Assembly: GCA_009760855.2 (NCBI GenBank)
Contig: WPIO01000019.1
Coordinates: 5,251,501-5,315,500, forward strand
Length of the DNA: 64,000 nucleotides
From: Cristatella mucedo
Lineage: Eukaryota > Bryozoa > Phylactolaemata > Cristatellidae
Direction of reading: 5' to 3'
Of the stretch, positions 47,301 through 57,011 are shown piece after piece; within the stretch, counting starts at the first letter, position 1; every line of letters begins with the position of its first letter. A program made the position numbers and the translations under genes. The notes under the pieces are model-generated. The model made no database searches. It was not told the origin of the DNA and saw only the letters and a list, made by a program, of their open reading frames with translations.

Positions 47301-50300
47301 TCCTAAAATATCTACCTTGTTTTTTGAGGCCAAGCATAGAGTTGAGCAGCTTTAAGTAACTATTTAGCGTAGTAGCTTTCCTTTCGCCTTTGCAGTCTTG
47401 TGTTCTTGGGCAAAGGCAAATCATTATCTGTCGATGAAAGCGAGCGTACACGAGCACTCACTACTGTTGCTTCTAATACAATCTGTTGGAGCTCGTTGAC
47501 CAAGTTCTTTTCCGTGACACTTTTTGTACTTCAAATTTGCCCAGGTACTTATAATAACCAGTATATGATCATTGACTTAAGCAAGATCGAGCTGAATACA
47601 GCAATTCAAGATGGAGCATTGTATGTGGTGGAGCAGATTCCCACGCTAGTTGCCTACGGTGACCAAACAGAAATCCTCCGTGCAGGTGAGTGTCATTGTT
47701 GATACGGTCGGTTTATTTGTCCTTTTCTTTCACCTTTTTTGGGATGTGCAAATACATGCTCTGGACTCAGTAATGACTGCTTTGCCAGGCCCACGTTGAC
47801 ATAGGAATCCAGGTTAATTCTAGTTAACACATTTGTTCGACTGTTGTTGGGAACGACAGTTCTTTTAGGGACATGTGTTAGTTGTCACGAAATAGAGTAG
47901 TGTTTCAAAAAGTACAAAGATGCTGCCTTCATGACTGCTTGTTAGTGATGTTTAGTTATATCCGATAAAGGAAACACGAGCCTAGTTAATTTATGTAAGC
48001 TAGCAAAAGAACTATTCACCAACTTTGCGATGCAGGCATGGCATGATGTTTCAAGTTTGAGTCTAGTTAGTCTAGTATGGTTTACATTTTGGATCCGTTT
48101 TGTACTGTGATGCTTGGGCCACAGTTGCTGTATGGGGCTTGTCCTTCTTTGCGCAACTTCTGAGACGTTAGCTGCAAATGGGTCTTTATTAAGAGCATCG
48201 CCATACTGTGCAGCCATTATTCACATTAGGCTTTGCTGTGTACATTATACTAGCTAAACGAGAAATTTAAATTAAATTTACTTGCGAGTTTGCAGTTTTC
48301 TCCTTTTGTCGATTGACTGCTGGAAGTGCACCTGCTGCCAGAAAAATGTCACTTCAGCTATTGCTTTCAGGTTACTGGGCATCATATAATGTGCCGTTTT
48401 ACGAGCAAGTGTATAACCTCAGTGGCTATCCAGATGTAGTCAAACAAAAAGGTGTGGATTTCAGCTATATGCTAGCGCCAAGGGCTAAGATTTTTCGTCG
48501 AGATCAAGCATCGGTGACTGATTTGGATAGCTTGAAGAAAATTATGAGATATAATGGTAAGTTGTTCTACTTTTGTTGCCATTAGCATCTAACCAACCTC
48601 AAATCCTTGGGGATTGCATCTTCAGTTCTTGTGAACCTAAAGCCTAAAACTCGTTTGTCGACATTACGATATTACCCGACTTGACGGCATTAAAAGCAAC
48701 ACCAACATCCCACCTGCTTAAAGCATATATTTCGTCCACGTCGACCTTACTTAATGTGCTTATGCAAGCTGCAATTGTGTAGCTTAGAAAACAAAATCCG
48801 AAGAGTCTTGAAATAAGACTTAGCTACTGTACAACTAATGTTATTGACAATTATTATTGGCCTTGCTCTCATTGCCAGTGGGCTCGAGGACATTGCCTGT
48901 TCTCTTTGTAAAAATCAGATCATCCTATATTTGCAAGTACGTTCGAATTAGACTAAATCCTTTAAGGGTTTTCTTATCAACTAATATTAGTAACAAAACT
49001 TTTATCAGATCTTCACTAGCCACTGCCACCTTGGCAAGTAGTTAATCTTATATGTGCCACATTTTTGTAGTAGTATAATTGTTCTGGAAGTGCACATTAT
49101 TAATTTGGGGATTAAGGGAGATTTGTCATCGCATCAGTACAATTGGTCTATCTCAATTCAACTTCATTAATGCCGAAGAGCAGCCAGGAGGTGAACTCAT
49201 ACCGAAGCAGCTGCTATTTCAGATAGATGTGACTATATCTGCACGGCTGCTTTTCTAATTTCTCCAAAGTGGCCACTGGTCATTCGATTTCGTGGTAAAA
49301 GATGTAGGTCGTTGTGCTCATCCGGCCTCAACTCTCGTCTAAGCGTCTCAACGTCACCCATCTCGTCTAAGTGCGCGCAGCAGTCATGCTTATTTCTTCC
49401 GAAGGCATGTGTGTACTGTTGGCGACAGAAGCTTTAGCTCTGCAGGTCCTAGACTGTGGAACTCGCTTCCACAATTCTTATGCAACGACAACTACTCTCC
49501 TGCTGCCGACTATGGCTCATCCTTTTCAGCGATCCTGAGCTGCTGCCACTTCCATGCCACTCACTACCTCAACTGCCCTCCTGACTCTGCTATGCTTCCC
49601 ACTTTCTCTTTGTTGCATGAGACAAAGTCTGTCTGCTACTGAATGCGTACCTAAAGCCGCTTAGGCTGTGAGCGCTCTATACAAAACTCTCCTGCATAAC
49701 ACCCACATGGTCTTTATGACTTTGTGGAGTTATAGACGGAGATATATTACATTACTGTTGTGAGAATTTGGTACGGTTTTCACTTATTGGGTTCATGTGG
49801 TGCATCATGAGGTGCAGTTACATCCACTCGACCTTCCACTACTACTAGCATACATAGGCTATTGCAGTTAACTTTAAGCCTCACTTGCCAGCAGTATGGC
49901 CCTAGGTTTCTCTATTATTAGTGTCTGAAAGTAGTCGGAGCCTGGGTTCTTCAAAAATAGCTTACATATAATTAGTTCAATTTATTAGCTCCTGTAGGAT
50001 AGACAATGCCAACAAATAATTAAAAGCATGACCAGCCATTCTTAGTCATATCTCAATAGTCAACCTCCATCAACCAACTAGGTACATATTTTCATGATCC
50101 TCCAAGTAGGTTTGCTCAGAAAACACAGTGCTCTCGACAACAGCTGTTAGTCCATACAGTTTCACATCACGACTTATAGAGCTAGAGGCAATGAAAGTTA
50201 CAAATATCTCAGCCTCAGCACTGGTTTGAAGTCAGTAGGAATAATAAAGACTTTGTATAGCTCCAAGTGTCTATGTAAGCACTACACATAGGCTTAGCAT

Positions 50301-52670
50301 ACTAACCTACTGTCATGTTCTGTAGTCTTTCAGCTGCTGCAAGTCATGAGTTTATTGTGAGGTCATTGTCTCTCTTTTAATCTCTGTCTTTCACTCACTC
50401 ACTCACCTGCTTGCTCACTCCACTCGCTCTCACAACTCACCTGTTTCTTAAAGCTCTTAACAGCAATGTCATCTGAAATCTGCTTTCAATCAAAGCAGGT
50501 CGTTAAGCCTGCTATTGTTCTACCTTTTTCATCAATATCCAAGTGCTGCTGCAGTGTTAGAGCTCGTGGAGTTGAAAAATGAGCTTTTAACTGTTCTGCT
50601 CACATCTTCAATATAGTTGATAGGTTTTTGCTTAGCAATGCACAGGCTATCACAATGAATGGCTTGTGTGACTGTGACCCTTGTGCTTAATGTTTAGCCT
50701 GTCAGATCTCTGTTTTTGTTATCACTGTTGTTGCTTTCTTTATTCCTTAGCTGTTCTGAAAATCTCAATCTCTGTGTTTTACATGCTTGAGACATGTGGT
50801 TTTAGGAGATCATGGACTTATGCCAGTGCCTATAACCGTAGTTTGTGAAATCGGCTTCCATGCTGGCGAAAAGCTGGGCGTGAGAAAAGGAAAAAAGCTC
50901 CCAAGCCAGTAGTTTAGCGTTCTTTAATACTTTATTATCTATTTTTACTAACTCGTAAGAGAAGCCTTATTTGAGGCTGCTGGTGAGAGCTATATCTGGT
51001 TCGTTCACCAATGGTACAATAAGAAAACAAGCATATTAGCTGATTTAACAGGCTCACTTGTTTAGCATCAGAAAAGATATAACGGCTGTCATCACTGCTT
51101 ACAGTTAGCAACAAATGATCGCCTACTGTGGGATTCGAACCCACGAGCTCGGTTGTGAAGAGCGAGCACCTTACCTCCTGAGCTATCACGACCCATGGCA
51201 ATAGAAGGACGAGTCAAAATAATTTGCATACAAATTAACGATAACAGCCTGTGAATGTTGCATTTAGGATTGCTAGTTGTTTTATTTAAAAATAGCACAC
51301 CCACCATAGTGTTTATCTTTATTAGTGCTGTTTTTGTAATTTTAGATTATAAGAGGGATCCTTACTCAGAAGGAGACTCGTGTGACAGCATCTGCTGCCG
51401 GGGGGATCTTTTACCTACAAATCCTCGACCTTCTGGTTGCTATGATACAAAAGTAAGGATTTTAAAATTTCATCTCAATGCAGTTACTCGCCAGTTGCTT
51501 ACATTTATCCATTTGCTGTATGTGCCTGCTTGAAAACGTATTTATTAGACATTTATTTGGAAAGTTGGAACGAAGTGTTAATTATTCTTTTTGATGCCTG
51601 TAGACCACTAATTGTATTACCCAAAAATCAGTGATAGGTAAATGCAGAAAGCAGCCTTGCTTAATTACCGTAAGCCCACTTACCATCATGGACCATTGCT
51701 CGATTTCGTGTATTGTTCCTGTTGCGTTGTGTGAGCAAGGCAGCATCGTGTTTACCTAGCTATGCAGATTAAAAAAGCTTTGACAGTGAGCATTTTTTTT
51801 ATAAATCTGCGATGGAGATCAAGCAAATCTGCATCTGCTCATTTATGCATTAAACTCAACACTCGTGAAGGCTCTCGACGAGCTTACTCTCCCAAAAGAC
51901 CTGTGTATAGAGTCGTAGCAACACCTTTCTGTTTACCAAAAACTTTAAAAAATGCACAGTTTAAAGTGCAGGCTTGAACACTGTTTTAAGAAGTAGGTGT
52001 CTGTCACCGTTCTAAAAAGATTTAAAGACTACATCCGTATGTACACCCAAAAGCTTAGAAATACCAGGGCTTTTTTTCATTGCCAACTGTGGTCTTGCCA
52101 GTCATAAGCAATTAGATAAGATAGTTAATTATTTGCTTGACAATACTAGCCTGTTTCAATCCCTAGATGTCAACAGTATGTCCTATAAATTCTCCCCATT
52201 CTTCGTTGAACAACTATACATGTTTGTGCCTTCATAAAGCTACCTCCGACTAATTAATGCAAGCATCGGGTTGAAACTCGTGATATTCCTTAAGAAGTTT
52301 TTCCAAGATCGGTGCCTCCTGAAGTAGCTATGTAATATGATGTCCGTTGAAATAAATGATATAGTTTTGGTTTTCCACCACGGGAAGACACCCAGAAGGC
52401 CAGTCAAAACGTGTGACATCCTCACCTATTTGTGCTGGGTTAGCTTCTTGCTTTCCGGTTAAATATGGTGATTCAAATCCTTATTTTCTGTTACAGGTGA
52501 GTGACTACGGAATGGCAAAGGATCTAGTTGCCGACACCATTAATGGCCCTACCGTGAGTCATGATCTTCCAGTATTTGGATGGTCGGACTTTCCAAGCTC
52601 GCCTCATATTGGCCTGCCAAATTTTTACAACTTTCCTTTTATCCGCATGCAGCCTATTGAAGATTTTTAG
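33040..52670 (+). CDS. PLBD1: Phospholipase B-like protein, PLBD1 type (gene model)
   Basis: The model joins 33040-33341, 37139-37364, 38012-38173, 44065-44209, 46818-47018, 47545-47685, 48371-48556, 51346-51452 and 52497-52670. That is 1644 nt, or 547 codons plus stop, close to the human PLBD1 length of about 553. Every junction keeps phase. Family landmarks are [28 protein letters not shown], the autoprocessing site [73 protein letters not shown] and GCYDTKV. The protein is an N-terminal nucleophile hydrolase of lysosome or secretory granule that removes fatty acids from phospholipids. It matures by self-cleavage before the Cys. The AHSSW and TYNNQYM blocks favour PLBD1 over PLBD2. The N-terminus is unsettled (see signal-peptide entry). 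Confidence 0.95.
33342..33539. other. PLBD intron 1, first part
   Basis: Unique sequence. No feature seen. Confidence 0.5.
33540..33620 (+). mobile_element. tRNA-like SINE head, degraded
   Basis: GGTTGAGTGGTAAAGTACC resembles an A box and GTGCTTGAATCC a B box, about 40 nt apart. The following body does not match SINE A or B, so this may be a third family or a remnant. Confidence 0.45.
33621..34105. other. PLBD intron 1, no feature recognised
   Basis: Nothing recognised. Confidence 0.4.
34110..34262 (-). mobile_element. SINE B copy
   Basis: On the minus strand GTGAGTCGTGATGGCTCACT (A box region) and GTGGGTTCGAACCC (B box) are followed by the body (AAGCAGTGGTGATGGCCATA) and the 3' end GAATCAGCTAGT. 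Colinear with the copy at 51030-51197. Confidence 0.85.
34290..34415 (-). mobile_element. LINE A C-terminal fragment
   Basis: Minus strand encodes [20 protein letters not shown] then PLLTVLH, equivalent to LVQNSAARLVCRERRSCHITPLLTDLHW of LINE A. Confidence 0.75.
34416..35135. other. PLBD intron 1, no feature recognised
   Basis: Nothing recognised apart from a C homopolymer near 34911-34917. Confidence 0.4.
35217..35345 (-). mobile_element. Isolated LINE A 3' tail
   Basis: (TAA)n, GCACTTGATAACTCGCCCTC, AGAACTTAATCTCTCTCTAG, then part of the LINE A 3' UTR (TTTGCTGCAAAGGGGAAATG). No coding part. Confidence 0.85.
35893..36037 (-). mobile_element. SINE A copy, well preserved
   Basis: Minus strand: CTGGTTTGGTCCAGCAGTTA, GGTGCTCGCCCCGACCAAGG, GTGGGCTCGAGCCCTGAGGC, then the tail GCGCCTGAATAGAGATTAAG ending ATACAAATGAATTATAATTA. 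Confidence 0.9.
36250..37000. other. PLBD intron 1, T/C-rich stretch with CTG run
   Basis: Pyrimidine-rich, with a short CTG run (36515-36535). No gene evidence. Confidence 0.45.
37003..37066 (-). mobile_element. LINE B 3' end fragment
   Basis: Minus strand GTACCGAAAGCCTCTCAGGC, TTTGAGTGCGCTACACAAAA, CTCTCCTGCATTAC matches the LINE B 3' UTR seen at 18085-18135 and 49650-49700. Confidence 0.8.
37139..37364 (+). CDS. PLBD1: PLBD exon 2
   Basis: Acceptor GATCTCTTTCCAG, donor GTTCGT (non-consensus at +3). It encodes [20 protein letters not shown], ... [31 protein letters not shown] is a possible N-glycosylation site. Confidence 0.94.
37365..38011. other. PLBD intron 2
   Basis: About 650 nt of unique sequence with a C homopolymer (37494-37502). 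No feature. Confidence 0.5.
38012..38173 (+). CDS. PLBD1: PLBD exon 3 with nucleophile Cys
   Basis: Acceptor GAATGTTACAG, donor GTGATT (weak). It encodes [20 protein letters not shown] ... [14 protein letters not shown]. The TGC at 38156-38158 is the Cys expected to be the autoproteolytic N-terminal nucleophile. In the family, cleavage occurs just before this Cys. Confidence 0.96.
38174..39590. other. PLBD intron 3, first part, no feature recognised
   Basis: AT-rich unique sequence. Confidence 0.4.
39590..40400 (-). pseudogene. Tc1-like transposase relic
   Basis: Minus strand: a helix-turn-helix-like [20 protein letters not shown] (about 39900-39840) is followed, after stops, by [20 protein letters not shown] near 39610. 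The latter resembles the C-terminal W..IP...I..LV.SMP block of Tc1. The middle, including the catalytic region, is not recognisable. Confidence 0.55.
40401..41740. other. PLBD intron 3, no feature recognised
   Basis: Contains a short imperfect (GT)n at 40721-40757 and otherwise nothing recognised. Confidence 0.4.
41747..41888 (-). mobile_element. SINE A copy, well preserved
   Basis: Minus strand: CTGGTTTGGTCCAGCGGTTA, GGTGCTTGCCCCGACCAAGG, tail GGGCCTGGATAGAGATTAAG, ending ATACAAATGAATTAT. About 90 percent identical by eye to the copy at 35893-36037. Confidence 0.9.
41889..43056. other. PLBD intron 3, no feature recognised
   Basis: Nothing recognised. The frame at 42424-42741 has no motif. 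Confidence 0.4.
43057..43728. mobile_element. Tigger/pogo-like DNA transposon, internally deleted
   Basis: Left end CAGTCGTCTCTCGCTACTTG then CGCTTCGATTTTCGTGACTT; right end (reverse complement) CAGTCGACCCTCGCTTATCT then CGGTTAATCTGTTCC. CAGTCG-CCCTCGCT-TATC is the Tigger/pogo terminal motif. At about 43232-43318 an acidic ...[20 protein letters not shown] stretch may be the transposase C-terminus. It is 672 bp, so the catalytic part is deleted. Confidence 0.8.
43843..43955 (-). mobile_element. Isolated LINE A 3' tail with (TAA)n
   Basis: Two (TAA)n runs (43844-43863, 43871-43886), then GCACCCTCAGAGAACTCGAT, CTCTTTATAGGCACTTTATA and TTTGCTGCAGTGAAA of the LINE A 3' UTR. Only about 110 nt upstream of PLBD exon 4. 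Confidence 0.85.
44065..44209 (+). CDS. PLBD1: PLBD exon 4
   Basis: Acceptor GCCTTCCCTTTCAG, donor GTATGT. It encodes [38 protein letters not shown] and one base of a Gly codon. Confidence 0.96.
44300..44364. repeat. (CA)n microsatellite
   Basis: About 65 nt of CA with a few G interruptions. Confidence 0.95.
44615..44752 (-). mobile_element. SINE A copy
   Basis: Minus strand: CTGGTTTGGCCCCAGAGGTT, GTGGGCTAGAACCCTGAGGC, then the tail AAGTGCCTGGATAGAGATTC. It directly abuts the Tc1 relic. Confidence 0.85.
44755..45545 (-). pseudogene. Tc1-like transposase relic
   Basis: Minus strand, several frames: helix-turn-helix remains ([19 protein letters not shown]), [11 protein letters not shown], a [15 protein letters not shown] block (second catalytic Asp) and [20 protein letters not shown] carrying the catalytic Glu. 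This is the Tc1 DD34E signature. Multiple stops. It lies in PLBD intron 4, antisense. Confidence 0.88.
45546..46375. other. PLBD intron 4, no feature recognised
   Basis: Nothing recognised. Confidence 0.4.
46376..46505. repeat. Direct repeat, copy 1 (upstream of PLBD exon 5)
   Basis: ACAATTTAATAATCAATGTA ... GAGACTTTTGGAGGGCAGTA, about 120 bp. It recurs in the same orientation at 47085-47200, on the other side of exon 5. Confidence 0.93.
46818..47018 (+). CDS. PLBD1: PLBD exon 5
   Basis: Acceptor CTACCGTGCAG, donor GTGAGC. It encodes [43 protein letters not shown] and LARENS. NDT is a possible glycosylation site. Confidence 0.97.
47085..47200. repeat. Direct repeat, copy 2 (downstream of PLBD exon 5)
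   Basis: Same sequence as 46376-46505 with about 5-8 percent differences by eye and one short deletion (ACAGGC missing). Confidence 0.93.
47545..47685 (+). CDS. PLBD1: PLBD exon 6
   Basis: Acceptor CAAATTTGCCCAG, donor GTGAGT. It encodes [20 protein letters not shown], ... [20 protein letters not shown]. The TYNNQYM and EQIP blocks are family hallmarks. Confidence 0.97.
47686..48370. other. PLBD intron 6
   Basis: About 690 nt. No feature recognised. Confidence 0.5.
48371..48556 (+). CDS. PLBD1: PLBD exon 7
   Basis: Acceptor TTGCTTTCAG, donor GTAAGT. It encodes [20 protein letters not shown], ... [28 protein letters not shown] is a possible glycosylation site. Confidence 0.97.
48590..48780 (+). 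mobile_element. LINE A C-terminal fragment, degraded
   Basis: CTAACCAACCTCAAATCCTT then TTGACGGCATTAAAAGCAAC follows the TNLKSF...DLTTFKKNLK nucleotide pattern of LINE A. Confidence 0.65.
48781..49420. other. PLBD intron 7, no feature recognised
   Basis: Nothing recognised. Confidence 0.4.
49425..49757 (+). mobile_element. LINE B 3' fragment
   Basis: Encodes [40 protein letters not shown], then the LINE B 3' UTR to ATATTACATTAC. Very similar to the end of the 15866-18190 copy. Confidence 0.92.
49758..51025. other. PLBD intron 7, no feature recognised
   Basis: About 1.3 kb, AT-rich. Nothing recognised. Confidence 0.4.
51030..51197 (-). mobile_element. SINE B copy, best preserved
   Basis: Minus strand: GGGTCGTGATAGCTCAGGAG (A box region), GTGGGTTCGAATCCCAC (B box with T-arm stem), then the body AGTAGGCGATCATTTGTTGC, AACTGTAAGCAGTGATGACA and the 3' part AAATCAGCTAATATGC. 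The tRNA-like part folds imperfectly and continues straight into SINE body, so it is not a tRNA gene. Confidence 0.9.
51346..51452 (+). CDS. PLBD1: PLBD exon 8
   Basis: Acceptor TTGTAATTTTAG, donor GTAAGG. It encodes [20 protein letters not shown], ... GCYDTK. The Cys-rich segment matches PLBD1 and is one reason to choose PLBD1 over PLBD2. Confidence 0.96.
51850..52260 (+). mobile_element. LINE B linker fragment, old
   Basis: GGCTTGAACACTGTTTTAAG and ACACCCAAAAGCTTAGAAAT, GGCTTTTTTTCATTG match the LINE B segment at 15915-16025 (ERRFKKS...VYTRKLKKPGLFF). No open frame. Confidence 0.7.
52497..52670 (+). CDS. PLBD1: PLBD exon 9, terminal
   Basis: Acceptor TTTTCTGTTACAG. It encodes [49 protein letters not shown], then TAG at 52668-52670. 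It corresponds to the family C-terminus (ISGPTV...PVFRW...YNFDFITM). Confidence 0.97.
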   Translation: MSDYGMAKDLVADTINGPTVSHDLPVFGWSDFPSSPHIGLPNFYNFPFIRMQPIEDF

Positions 52671-52807
52671 TTATTTTATTTAGGCTTAATGCTTAAACTC
52701 TCATCCACCAATGAGACCAAAATTCTCCTTAGTCCTAATCGGCTTCCATGACTTATCAACGACATATGTGATTGTTATCCATCTGAAACTAAACTTTTGA
52801 TTTGTTG

Positions 52808-52813
52808 ATTAAA
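52808..52813 (+). terminator. Candidate poly(A) signal for PLBD
   Basis: ATTAAA 138 nt after the stop, the first plausible signal. Confidence 0.45.
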
Positions 52814-52959
52814 ATATGATGGATTAATGCGTTGTCATTTTGAGCTGCTCCATCCTCCTAGCCTATTTGGTTGAAAGCCCGACCAGTGTTTTTATGTGGG
52901 TATTGGTAGTTTTTGCAGCAGTTAGTCGTAACTTTTCATTTGGCTATCGATGTAATAAT

Positions 52960-53045
52960 AATAGAAGGATAATAATACTGTTGAGATATTTCTATAGCAC
53001 CAGAGATAATTAGATCTCTAGATACGGTACATATACTCACAGGAG
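52960..53045 (-). mobile_element. LINE A/SINE A tail remnant
   Basis: TTTCTATAGCACCAGAGATAA then TTAGATCTCTAGATACGGTA resembles the antisense tail, heavily decayed. Confidence 0.45.
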
Positions 53046-53059
53046 CAGTATCAAGTAAT

Positions 53060-53910
53060 TTGCACAGTATTAGCTCATATAACCATGCAAAGGACAATTC
53101 AAATGGACGGAGGAAATGCTGTGAAAAACAGGCGAGTTTCAGCTACTTTTTTGAGTATCAAGTCGGGTGGCGGTCATGACGTTAGCAGGAACGAGTTCCA
53201 GACTTTCGGAGAATACGAACTGAAGGCGCAGTTTCCGAAGGATTTTGGCTTGTTTAGAGGCACAGCTAAACGTCTTGAGCCAGAAGTTCAGGTGGTGCAA
53301 TGTGAAGAGACTCAACAGGAATTGACAGGACCTTGACATCGATACGCTTGCGGTGGGAAGCAAGGAAGGCAGTTTTAATGACAAGACAAGCATGGCTGCA
53401 GAGTTTTGCACCAATTGTAAATGTATCGGTGCACATGCAGGAGGACTTTTAAGTAGCGAGTAACAATATTCCAAAAGGGATATCACGAATGAGTGGACCA
53501 GCTTGACTGTGGTACTCTTATCTATGCTGCACAAATTTGTGGAATTGTACGTAGCTCAAATTTGGCCAACGTGACTGTGGAACTGATACGGTCATCAAGC
53601 TAAAGGTCGCTTCGGAATAGTACACCCAGATTGCCTGTTGAGGCTACTAGAGATAGCTTTCCCATTTTGAGAGTTAGGCTTTTCAATTTCTGAGTAACAC
53701 TTGGTTTTCTCTTAGCTAATAAGTGGGTTTCATCGTCATTCAATTCGAGGAATTTTGCTGCCATATAAGTGCAGAATGTCAGCAAAACATGTTGTGAGGG
53801 AGCTAAAAGTTGGGCTTTGGTTTTTCTTATTGTTCTTAGGTCTGAAAGATGCTGTCTACTGAATTCGTTGGTGGAACTGCTATTCAAAACTTTGATGCAA
53901 AAAATATGAG
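53060..53910 (-). mobile_element. LINE A, degraded fragment
   Basis: Minus-strand frames: LELNDDETHLLAKRKPSVTQ then KLKSLTLKMG...GNLGVLFRSDL (53887-53600); LVHSFVISLLEYCYSLLKSP and LQLVQNSAAMLV (53534-53139). This order is the LINE A region downstream of the catalytic palm. Confidence 0.85.
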
Positions 53911-54064
53911 GTCTTGGACGGATGTAACCTAGTACTCTCTGGGAATACGAATCTTCTTAAGCTACAGAAATATGCTGCTTGACATCGGTCTCGGAATGCA
54001 GACCGACAGCTTCAAGCATGTCTCTTATAAAGCCATGACGCCAAGTCGTATTTGAAATTCCGGA

Positions 54065-54200
54065 GAAATCGGTGGTTTGGTCCAGTGATTAAGGTGCTCG
54101 CCCCGACCAAGATCGTGGGCTCGAGCCCCGAGGCATATGTAAAGCGCCTGAATAGAGACTAATTTATCTTAGGTCATACAAATAAAATTTATTTATTTAT
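54065..54200 (+). mobile_element. SINE A copy
   Basis: GGTGGTTTGGTCCAGTGATT, GGTGCTCGCCCCGACCAAGA, GTGGGCTCGAGCCCCGAGGC, then the tail AAGCGCCTGAATAGAGACTA and a (TTTA)n end. Confidence 0.9.
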
Positions 54201-54540
54201 TTATATTTAAGCTTGAAAATGGCAAGCTAAATGGACTGCTGTGGAAATCTGGGAATCTCCTATTGCATTATCTCAGTGAGTCAGATTATATCCTGCAATA
54301 ATTTATCTCCAAATTACCGGATCGGCATGTGACAGCCTCACCCAGCTACCCAGCAGGACCTGTTGTCGGGTTGGGATGAGCGACCGAGCAACAAGTCTCC
54401 TGGCTTCAAAGCCAAGCACTTTATTCAAAAACCACGCCAGCCAAGCCCAGACTGCACACTCGAGACGGCTGCTGCTGGCTTCGAGGGATCTAGCCCTCCC
54501 ACTCTTCCTTGAACTCCTTCTTCGACAGCCCTTATATTCC
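54201..54540. other. Intergenic, no feature recognised
   Basis: Nothing recognised. Confidence 0.4.
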
Positions 54541-55787
54541 ATGTGGCAACGACGACGGGAATGTCGCCGCCCTAGCTCTGCTAGATCTGCCTGCTGCCTT
54601 CGACACTCTTGATCACGATGTTCTGCTTGAACGATTGAGAACAACGATCGGTCTGGCAGACGAAGCACTGGCCTGGTTTAAATCGTACTTGCCTGATCGT
54701 GTTCAATCCGTGTCGTGTGGGGGTCAGGTCTCGCACACGAGAAGGGTCATCTGTGGAGTCCCTCAGGGGTCTGTACTCGGTCCCTTGCTGTTCTACATTT
54801 ATACACAACCTCTGGGAAAAGTAATTAAGGCCCATGGAATAGGACATCACTTCTATGCTGACGATGCTCAGTTGTATTTGTCATTCAAACCGTTGGAATC
54901 TGCTGCCGCAACTGAGAAACTGAATGCTTGCCTTGCCGATATTCGATCCTGGATGTCGGAAAACTTCCTGAAATTAAATTATGATAAAACCGAACTGCTG
55001 CTCATAGGACACCCTAAGCGTGTGGCTGGATTAAAAAGCTTTGCTCATCTAATAGGTGATGCTATTGTGTGACCATCACCACGTGCTCGAAATGTAGGTG
55101 CCGTTTTCGACAGCTGCCTCAATTTTAAAAGCTTCATTCAGAAGACTGCTTCTACAGCTAGCCATCACGTCCGATCCCTATCCAAGATTAGGAACTGTCT
55201 CCTACAGTTGCTTGTAAAAAATTTAACTTGCTCTTTAGTTCTGTCTCGGCTTGATTATTGTAATTTCCTTTTGGCTGAGCTACCAAAGAAAGCAAGTAGG
55301 CCACTGCAGCTGACTATGAATATGGCTGCAAGGCTAGTCTTCAAGTCCCAGAGGTTTGAGCACGTGTCTCCTTTGCTGAAAGAGCTAGGATGAATACCGG
55401 TTGAGCAACGGATATAGAGCAAAGTTCTTACACTGACCCACAAGGCCCGCCACGGCTTGGCTCCTTCGTACCTAGCAGAACTGCTGCATCAGTTTTAGCC
55501 TGTTTGGCGCCCTCAGGTCCTGTGCGGACAATAAATTAGCCATTCCATTCTGCTGCTTAAAGACTGTTGGCGACAGAAGCTTTTGCTCTGCAGGTCCTAG
55601 ACTGTGGAACTTGCTTCCACAATTCTTACGCAACGACAACTACTCGCCTCCTGCCGACTATGGCACATCCTTTTCAGTGGCCCTGAGCTGCTACTACAAT
55701 GCGACTCACTACCTCAACTGCTCTCCTGACTCTGCTATGCTTCCCACTTTCTCTTTGTTGCGTGAGATGAAGTCTTCTGGCTACAGA
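54541..55787 (+). mobile_element. LINE B copy truncated at both ends
   Basis: Starts inside the reverse transcriptase (GNDDGNVAALALLDLPAAFD). It carries GVPQGSVLGPLLFYIY, HHFYADDAQLYLSF and LNYDKTELLLIG, then the C-terminal domain in broken frames, ending at TRETKS-like sequence near 55787 without the 3' UTR. More than 90 percent identical by eye to the 15866-18190 copy. Losing the 3' end is unusual for a LINE insertion, so a later deletion is likely. Confidence 0.93.
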
Positions 55788-56310
55788 ATGCGTTTGACAC
55801 GTTTCTATCTACCTGTAATAACCCCTCGACATAAATTTTACTTAAGGTATGAATTCCGTCAAGCAGAAAATCTATTTGTTTGATTTAATTCGACTACGGC
55901 AGCCGAATAATGATTGTTTGCAAAAAAATACGCAGGTCCCTCCGATCTAACATCTTTTTATGCTATAATCCTTTACTGCTAAGCCACCAAGTTACGATGC
56001 TAAAGATTTTCTTAACATTGGCATCGCGTAGAACTGTCCGTACGAGGCACCGGATATGCTCAGGACATTTTTTCAATGCAGGGACTTGACGACCCAGGTT
56101 ATGGATTCTACTCCTGCTGCTGATCACAGGGAATTACCTGCTGCAGACCGCTACAGCTCTTTTCCTGCTTTATAAGTGAGGCAGTTGAATCAAACAATTT
56201 TCCTTTTGTCTTTTACTATGTTCGACTTACGATCCTAGCGTTTCACGTTCTGCTAACCCAGATAACTTTCAACGACATCCTCTGTAAGCTGGGTCCTAGG
56301 CCCAGAACGG
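55788..56310. other. Intergenic, no feature recognised
   Basis: Nothing recognised. Confidence 0.4.
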
Positions 56311-56331
56311 CAGATAGCGAGTACGACAACA

Positions 56332-56337
56332 TTTATT
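56332..56337 (-). terminator. Poly(A) signal of the minus-strand Pro-rich gene
   Basis: TTTATT on the plus strand, that is AATAAA on the minus strand, about 675 nt downstream of the stop at 57012-57014. Confidence 0.55.
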
Positions 56338-57011
56338 GAGTGAGCTTATTACACATTTGCTCAGCCGTAAACGAATGAACACGAACTTTCATTAATATCG
56401 GCCAACGAACCAATCACTGCAGCAGCATGCGCGGGTTTACAACATGAGAAATGGTGCCAGTGGAGCAGTCCTGCACCGCCGTGTAAGAGTATTGAATCTC
56501 GTCCACAGCAGCCTCAGTAAATACAACGTCGAGGGTAAAGTCAGGTTAGCCCGTTTGATTAATGCCGTCTTAGACAAGCCGGCAGACAAGTTAGCAGAGT
56601 CCAACATTAGCGACCGAGTTAGACGATTAGTGGCCTATCGACAGCCGGCCACGAAGGCCCGCAGTCCCGAGCTGCTGCTGCTGCGACCGACCAGCGGGTG
56701 CTGGCAGTGGGCGACTGCTTGTGCCAAGCAAGCGCCGAGCTGCCGGCCGACGGCTCCAGCGACTCCTAGCAGCAAGTTGAGGCATCGCGAGGGTGCGTTC
56801 GGGAACTGGCAGTGGCCGCTAAGCAGTGGCCACTGTCGCGAGACTTCGAACCGTCAGCAGGGAAAGCACTGACTGAGCAGACTGGGGAGAGTAGTAGCGT
56901 TCAAGCGGCTCGGTCGAGCCGGACGCTTCGGAGCCGCTGCCGACTAAGCGCTCGCTCGTCGTTTGGGCGAAATGTGAAGCGAGGTGGCCGTATCAGCGGC
57001 TCTTGCATCAA
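56338..57011 (-). other. Probable 3' untranslated region of the minus-strand gene
   Basis: GC-rich sequence between the stop and the poly(A) signal. Plus-strand open frames here (56444-56872, 56812-57027) are antisense artefacts. Confidence 0.5.

Noticed and set aside
51118-51195. tRNA gene on the minus strand
   Set aside because: The A and B boxes are good, but the anticodon arm is irregular and the sequence runs directly into a SINE B body shared with other copies. It is a SINE head.
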